NCBI RefSeq assembly: GCF_014851395.1
Contig: NW_024040152.1
Span: 19,334,308 to 19,398,307, forward strand
Source of the DNA: Micropterus salmoides
Taxonomy: Eukaryota > Chordata > Actinopteri > Centrarchiformes > Centrarchidae
Direction of reading: 5' to 3'
DNA: 64,000 nucleotides
Part shown: piece by piece, positions 58,665-64,000 of the stretch
Layout: each line of letters begins with the position of its first letter
How positions within the stretch are numbered: position 1 is the stretch's first letter
The notes under the pieces: model-generated
Seen by the model: the letters and a program-made list of their open reading frames with translations, nothing else
Told to the model about the DNA's origin: nothing
Databases searched by the model: none
Program-made: the position numbers and the translations under genes

Positions 58665-58925
58665 ATCCTCTTCAACAAAGTTGTTATGAAGAGATTCAGG
58701 GGATTCCAATCACACATTTCCTGACCGCTATTTCAGGTTCCGAAATAGCGGTCAGGAAATGTGTAACATTAAATGGATTCCCCTGAATGAGAAGCGCAGG
58801 AATTTCCTCTGCCTGGAAATGACAGGGAAATATAAGGGATGTGGACCCATCGCACAGTCCAGAGTCCAGCACATGCTTTATTATGAGCATGTGAAACAGT
58901 CTCTTCATAAGAACTTTGTTGAAAA
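58665..58925. repeat. Asymmetric inverted duplication with perfect 23-bp inner hairpin
   Basis: The inner arms 58712-58734 and 58742-58764 are exact reverse complements with a 7-base loop. Outside them, the left sequence (ttgttatgaagagattcagg) is matched in inverse on the right, but the right copy carries about 100 extra bases. The right copy has an open frame (MCNIKWIPLNEKRRNFLCL..., from 58759) without a recognised family. Confidence 0.75.
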
Positions 58926-58955
58926 TGATTATAAAAAAGATTGGGGGAAATTGGT

Positions 58956-59150
58956 CTTAAAGCCCCCCTCCAGTGTATTGGTGATAAGATGTTGCCTTTG
59001 GTGTGAGAGACCCAGGTTCAATCCCCGACACCAATGTGTCCTTGAGCAAGACACTTAACCCCTAGTTGCTCCAGAGGCGTGCAACCTCTGACATAATTAG
59101 CAGTTGTCGCTTTGGATGGAAGTGTCAGCTAGATGAATAAATGTAATGTA
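58956..59150 (+). mobile_element. tRNA-derived SINE with L2-type 3' tail
   Basis: A tRNA-like B box (ggttcaatccc, 59015-59025) is followed by cttgagcaagacacttaac and the tail cgctttggatggaagtgtca ... aaatgtaatgta, which matches the conserved L2-type tail of several fish SINEs. Its first 18 bases (cttaaagcccccctccag) recur exactly inverted at 61326-61343. Confidence 0.65.
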
Positions 59151-59719
59151 TTTTGACATTTCTATGATATTTCATATTTTTCTGAGTCATTTCCTCACAA
59201 TGTTGATTACCCACATTGTTCGCCAAATATTTTTTGACAAATGGCTTAATTTTTTTTAGTTTAGTTAGCTAACGTTAACTTAACTTAGTTGTAATTAGCC
59301 AGGTGTAGTTAGCTAGCATAGTTATTGCACAAAGTTAGCTAACAGCAGGTCTTCAATTTATTTTTTAGTTGGTTTAGTTTGCTGTTCATTTTCATTATGG
59401 CATTTGCGCGTGCGGTGTTGGAGGACAGATGACAGAAAACGCGTTGCACTTTCACCTGCCGCCGTCTTATTTACAGTCTGCAACATGCATTTACCAATGC
59501 ATCGGCGGAGGCACCCATCACACCCCGCGGTAAAGTAAGCGCACCATAAAACGTAGTGGGAGTTATCGTGTGCAGTGTGTGACAGGACCATCGACTGTAT
59601 GATTGATAACAGCTGATACGCGCACATTAGCTTCTATCATAAGTAATAGCTACTCCTGCCAGACAGTAAAGTGTACTAAACTTTACAGTGTAGTGATGTT
59701 AACACAGCATATCGTTAGT

Positions 59720-61240
59720 GAAGATGTCTCAGTCATCCAGGTCATAGTTATCCAACGAACGTTAAAGTCAAGGGCAACTGGACTTGGTTGAAGATACTGG
59801 AAGACATTTTGTCCCTCATCCAAGGGACTTCTTCAGTTCTGACTGACTGGTAGGGAAACTCAGCTATTTAACCTCAGTAGGGTCGTTTCCAGGATTTAGG
59901 GTATCCACAGGCTGTAAGTGCCCCCTTCAGGTGGTTCTGTTCCTTCTCTCTGGCTTGGGCACTTGTTGGTATGTTTTCCACTCTGTGGTGCAGTGTTCTC
60001 ATGATCCCTAGCTTGTGCTCCAGTGGGTGGTGGGAATCGAAGAGTAGGTACTGGTCTGTGTGTGTGGGTTTTCTGTAAACACCAATTTGCACTTTTACTT
60101 GTCATCTTCAATGTGTACAGCGCAGTCCAGGAAGGCCAAAATGTTGTTGTGAACAAATTCTCGTGTGAAATTGATGTTGCTGTCCACAGAGTTGATGTGT
60201 TCTGTGAAGGCTTGCACTTCCTGGCTTTTAATTTAGACCCAGGTGTTGGCTCGGTGCTGTTCCTCTGAAGGAGTTGAGGGCTTTGTTCTCCACTTCTTCC
60301 ATGTAGATGTTTGCCACAGTCGGGGCTCCTTCTTTGTGTATCTTGGGTAGTCCGTAAATGCATGGAATGGCTTCTCCAGAATACAAATGGTAATATTGTT
60401 CACGGTTGATGGTGTTGTCTTTGTTGATGGTGTTTCTTGACCTTGTTCCGCTGTGTTAAGGACTACCATGCATCTTCCTTTGTCAGCTGGTAGGATAGTG
60501 ATGTTTTTGATCCTTGCTCAGAGATGTCACAGTCTTCCTTTCTTGGATGGTGAGTTTGGAAGGGGGGGCCTTTGCATTAGAAAGGGCTGCAGATACCTTT
60601 AGTCTGAGCTGTTCCGCTTCTGTTTCTGTTAATTTGTTTTTCCTAATGGCCGATTCTGTGGCTGTGATGAGGTTCACTATAGGTAGCTGCTGTGGTGTAA
60701 TGGCAAAGTTTAATCCTTTGGCCAGAACGTCTTTCTCTGATTGGGTGAGTTCCCTATCTGACAGGTTTTTCACCCATCTGTTGTCTGTTTCATGTGTTGT
60801 GGGGTTGTTGTCCTTTCTCCTCCAAGACAATTCTCCTGTTTTATTAGTACTGCTCGCTCTGAACTGTAGGTTTTGGAATTTCCGGGTCTGTCTTTCTTTT
60901 CTCTTGTTGTGCTGAGATAGCTGTGCTTTCTTGATGAAATCCATGACCTTTTCCAGTGCTGTACTGGGCAGATATGTTTCTAGTTTGTGGTGTATGCTTT
61001 GTTCAGGGCTTCAATGGTGAAATGTATCTGTCTCACTCTCTCATTCAGTAGCTGGTGTTGCGCATTCTCCAGGATTATTCTGGCTCTGTGTTCTTTCACC
61101 GTGGAGCCTAAGTGTAGGCATTTGGGAATAAGTTTGTGTTGTCGGCATTTCAGGTTAAATCGTAGATGGTTCCTGTAGTCTGCAATTCTGTAGTCTGCAA
61201 TTTTAGTGAACACTCCAGCCGGTCAGTTTTTGGTTGTCAT
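59720..61240 (-). mobile_element. Penelope-like element remnant in intron 21 of pseudogene D
   Basis: Minus-strand pieces appear in order: 61213-60980 (NHLRFNLKCRQHKLIPKCL), 60944-60483 (WVKNLSDRELTQSEKDVLAKGLNFAITP), 60469-60233, and 60092-59874 (VYRKPTHTDQYLLFDSHHPLEHKLG ... LKGALTACGYP). These phrases are typical of Penelope-like reverse transcriptases of fishes. Much of the RT core is missing or frameshifted, and no GIY-YIG endonuclease is visible. The terminal sequence at 59720-59885 matches the arms in intron 38 of copies A and B. Confidence 0.78.
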
Positions 61241-61344
61241 GGTAATGTATTGCATCCGACTATTAACCACACCCCCATTCTCTGTTTGAGAAAGAGCGTT
61301 AACCAAAAACTGCAGTTAAAACTGGCTGGAGGGGGGCTTTAAGT

Positions 61345-61408
61345 GGGGATTAAACACAGAACCCGTCTGACTATGAGTCCTGTGCTCTACCAACTAAGCT
61401 AACCAGTG
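61345..61408 (-). repeat. tRNA-like sequence, right end of the inverted shell
   Basis: The minus strand reads GTCACTGGTTAGCTTAGTTG, then gtagagcacaggactcatag, then gggttc, so it has an A box and a partial anticodon arm with a CAT loop. The B box is disrupted, so it is a tRNA-derived repeat or pseudogene, not a working tRNA. Confidence 0.5.
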
Positions 61409-61434
61409 ACACTGATAATTACTAATCTATAAAG

Positions 61435-61575
61435 AGATAGTATTATGCTCATTTTCAGGGGTTATTTAGGGGTTGTACCAGAACAGGTTTACATGTTTTC
61501 ATTTTCAAAAAACACCATATTTTTCTCATACTGCACATTTCTGCAGCTCCTCTTCTCACTCTATGAAATCTTTAG
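61435..61575. repeat. Copy of the intron-24 interspersed repeat
   Basis: It matches 19125-19260 in copy B (ggttgtaccagaacagg, ttttcattttcaaaaaa, catactgcacatt). Confidence 0.7.
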
Positions 61576-61792
61576 CTGTGTTAGCCAACGTTTACAACAA
61601 CTCCACACTTGAATAGTCTGTGAAGTTACATTCCCGTGTTTCTTTTAAATATAATTCACAACCAATATAGCATACTTTCCAGGCCCAAACAGAGTCAGAG
61701 TTGCATCGTCTTTTAGGACTAAACGTTGAACAGTTGCCGGTGTGATCTAACGTTATGCTGCCTTGCCGAAAAATGCTACCATAGAGCAAATC

Positions 61793-62530
61793 AATAGACT
61801 CGACTCTACTCGGCCCTGCTCCGTTTTCCATTGCAGATAGTACCCAGAGATAGTATGTAGCTTGTCGTCATAGCCAGACGCCAGACACAACTGCCGCAAC
61901 GTAATGTTCAATGCGACACACACACCAGCGATCCACAAAGCTTTCTCTTTTTTAATTTCAAACATTTCAACATTACTCAGAATGTAAAGACAGATAAGCA
62001 GTATGAAAACCTTCCAGCTGTGTTTTCCTCTGCCGTTGTTGCTGCAGCGGTCTGTGTGATGGCGGCTGGCCGGCCTCACACGCTCCTCCCGCGGGTTGGC
62101 ACAGGCATCCCCCACAGCCACTTGCGGAGCTCCTCAACTCCAAAAAAATAATGTCAAAAAATATTCAAGCACATTTTTGTTCTGCCATCACTTCTCGTAA
62201 AACTGTCAATATTATATTATTATATTAATAATAAATCTACACAGCTGATTTCTCACCTCAAAACTTCTCAGAAGTGGATTTAGTGATGAAATTCTATACG
62301 AAGACTGTAAAATATAATACTTTATGTTGCTGGCCTCTGTCTGGTGCACGCAATGATGATGCAGTGAATAGTGACGATTCTCTCTGACCAATCAGTTTAG
62401 TATTCCTCAGCTCACTTGGAATCTCGACGGAGGTGAGGTGACCGAAAAAAAGTACCTGGAAGCAGGTACAGGTACAACATTTCTACAAAGGAAATCCAAA
62501 CAAAGGAGAGTCGAGCCAAAGGGCCTCCGC
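61793..62530. mobile_element. MITE-like element related to the one at 5119-5640
   Basis: Shared blocks include gactctactcg, aacgtaatgttcaatg, ctcaaaacttctcagaagtg and agcaggtacaggtacaac, in the same order. The ends are diverged and no target duplication was found. Confidence 0.6.
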
Positions 62531-62730
62531 TCAGACTAGCTTGGTTTAAGGGCGTGCCTGACCCCGCTAGCCGTTGGCAAGCTTTATGTTTTCACGTTTT
62601 CATTGTGACGTCACAAGTAAAGGAAGTGAAGGACTGGACTACAAACAAGCTGTTTTCAAGTGGTTCAGAGCAGTGCTTTTTGTGGGAGATGGGAACTCCC
62701 TTTGGGCTGGACTTTTTCAATTTGCAAACC

Positions 62731-63260
62731 TGTTACTGTTACGGGTGGTGTGGTGTGGGGACAGAGAGGACCCAAATGCAACGCTCAGAGGATAGGAGGT
62801 TTATTGAGGGAACAAGGGGCTGAGGGACCGGAGTGGACAGGCACGGGGAACCGAGTTGACTGGGACCAGAGAGCCAGGGGACACTGGGGCCGAGGACGGG
62901 AGGATGCAAGGGGGAACTGGGAGGACGCCGTGGGGGAAGCCCGAAGAGGAGAGGACCGGAGGATGAGCCCAGCCGACAGAACGGATGATGAGGGTGAGTG
63001 AACCTGGGAGGGAAAACAGACAGAAAGACAGGGTTAGTGACAGGAGCGACAGGGCTGACGAGGTGGCTAATAAGATGGTGCATGTTGCAGGTGCGGGTCG
63101 TTGGCTGGGCTCAGGAGCAGAGGGAGAGAACACACACAGGAGAAAACACAGGGAGGCAGGCAGGGAACAGAAAACCGAGTAAAAAGGAGAATAACTGATA
63201 AAAAGGAGAAAAAAACCAGGACACTCACCGTCAGCCAGGCTGTCACCACAACAGTTACAT
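62731..63260. mobile_element. Non-autonomous element with TGTWACTGTT inverted ends, purine-rich
   Basis: The left end tgttactgtt and right end aacagttaca are near-exact inverted repeats. The core is strongly purine-rich on the + strand, giving long open frames in several frames that lack domains and should not be read as genes. From 63300 the normal C4 intron 21 sequence resumes. Confidence 0.55.
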
Positions 63261-64000
63261 GCACAAATATAGCTCAATAAAGGAGAGGGAAAAAGACAAA
63301 AAGCATAATACCACCTCTTTAAGAAATGCCCCTGCCTGGTTAGACCACTGTTTTGTTATCTCAAGATCACAATACATTTGTTATTAACGTCAATTGAGGT
63401 ATTTGTGATGTAATTTGCCTTTAAATGTAATCTTTTTTTCAGAAAAATCACATTCAACAGCACATTTCATCAGTATTGTTACAATTAATTAAGTATCGGT
63501 ATCATATCAAATTTGAAAGGTTTGGTTTCGCCTAACCTTATTGGGTATGTAGTATAATTTGTCTACTAACAATGTTAACTTAAGTCAACATGCTCGAATA
63601 CTTCTACATGTAAGTCAAGGGAGACAGTAATGTGGCTCCATTTTCTCATGTTGTAGACAGAAGGACTAGAAAAGAGAGAGTAGAAGAAACCCAGGTGCTT
63701 AAATTAGATGGTGAGTTGTGTACTTGCTTGATGGTTGTCATGATTTTTATTTTTCAATATATTTTACGTTTACAATTGCTTTAATCCATTCACTTCTCTC
63801 TTGATAGGAAGGAACAGTCAGACGATTGCTATTGATGGAACTTTACCAGATGACATAGTGCCCGACTCTAGCTCCAATATTTTCATTTCAGTGGAAGGTA
63901 TGTGTTGTTAGACACAGACTTATAATTCACAGACCTTTGTAAATGACAGTGTCTTACTCTTTTAATGTTCTCATCTGACAGGGGATGGATTTTGCAGTTC

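Larger units (their letters stand above)
51363..64000 (+). pseudogene. c4: Complement C4 pseudogene, copy D (runs off the window in exon 24)
   Basis: Remnant exons: 51363-51433, 51695-51891, 51982-52156, 52239-52309, 52414-52500, 52585-52667, 52764-52851, 53304-53424, 53542-53683, 55514-55626, 55717-55875, 55981-56148, 56233-56395, 57841-57924 (part of exon 20), 58028-58243 (exon 21), 63657-63710, 63808-63897, 63982 onward. Lesions: exon 2 is 197 bases against 190 in B, from two added codons plus one extra base (frameshift); exon 5 is 2 bases short and ends in TGA (52498-52500); exon 12 has TGA at 56032-56034; exon 13 has lost 29 bases; exons 14-19 (C4a, RQRR) are absent; exon 20 has lost 56 bases; exon 22 has 2 extra bases giving TAG at 63681-63683. 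Splice sites are largely intact. A functional protein is very unlikely. Confidence 0.92.

Noticed and set aside
61345..61408. A functional tRNA gene on the minus strand
   Set aside because: The B box is disrupted and the acceptor stem does not pair; it is a tRNA-derived repeat end.
62554..63277. Several overlapping open frames of 65-158 codons on both strands
   Set aside because: The sequence is a purine-rich repeat between inverted ends; composition alone keeps stops rare and no protein family is recognisable.

Overview
This window is vertebrate nuclear DNA, almost certainly from a ray-finned (teleost) fish. Genes are split into many short exons with GT-AG introns. The mobile elements are typical of teleosts: V-SINE/HE1-type SINEs, L2-clade LINEs, Penelope-like elements, hAT and Tc1-like fragments. 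The species cannot be named from the sequence.

The window is a head-to-tail array of four copies of one gene, complement component C4, all on the + strand. Copy A (60-6928) shows only exons 25-41, because its 5' part lies outside the window. Copy B (10866-28164) is complete, with 41 exons that I joined by hand into one 1710-residue frame. Copy C (31166-49640) is also complete, with 41 exons and 1709 residues. Copy D (51363 to the window end) is a pseudogene with frameshifts, stops and loss of exons 14-19. C4 is assigned rather than C3 or C5 because the protein has a beta/alpha cleavage site (RQRR), a six-cysteine anaphylatoxin domain, a thioester domain, a tyrosine- and acid-rich stretch before a second basic site (RNRR, alpha/gamma), and a C-terminal NTR/C345C domain.

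The copies are not equivalent. The thioester motif, normally GCGEQ, reads GCSEQ in B and GCLEQ in C. The isotype position that is His or Asp in human C4B/C4A is His in A and C but Arg in B. Similarity between copies is patchy. B and C are almost identical over exons 11-13, introns included. A and C agree in exons 25-27. A and B share an intron-38 insertion that C lacks. This suggests gene conversion or unequal exchange.

About 1.1-1.4 kb of 5' flank is repeated before copies B, C and D, and a short 3' flank follows A, B and C, so the duplicated unit includes regulatory DNA. The remaining length is mobile-element debris. A Penelope-like inverted structure sits in intron 38 of A and B, and in B it carries further elements including a hAT with a perfect 8-bp target duplication. 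A degraded L2 fills intron 27 of C, a Tc1-like element with a nested insertion lies in intron 9 of D, and a 5.4-kb pile of elements fills intron 21 of D. No bacterial, viral or CRISPR features were seen. The strongest candidate for new biology is the C4 isotype array with altered thioester and catalytic-loop residues.
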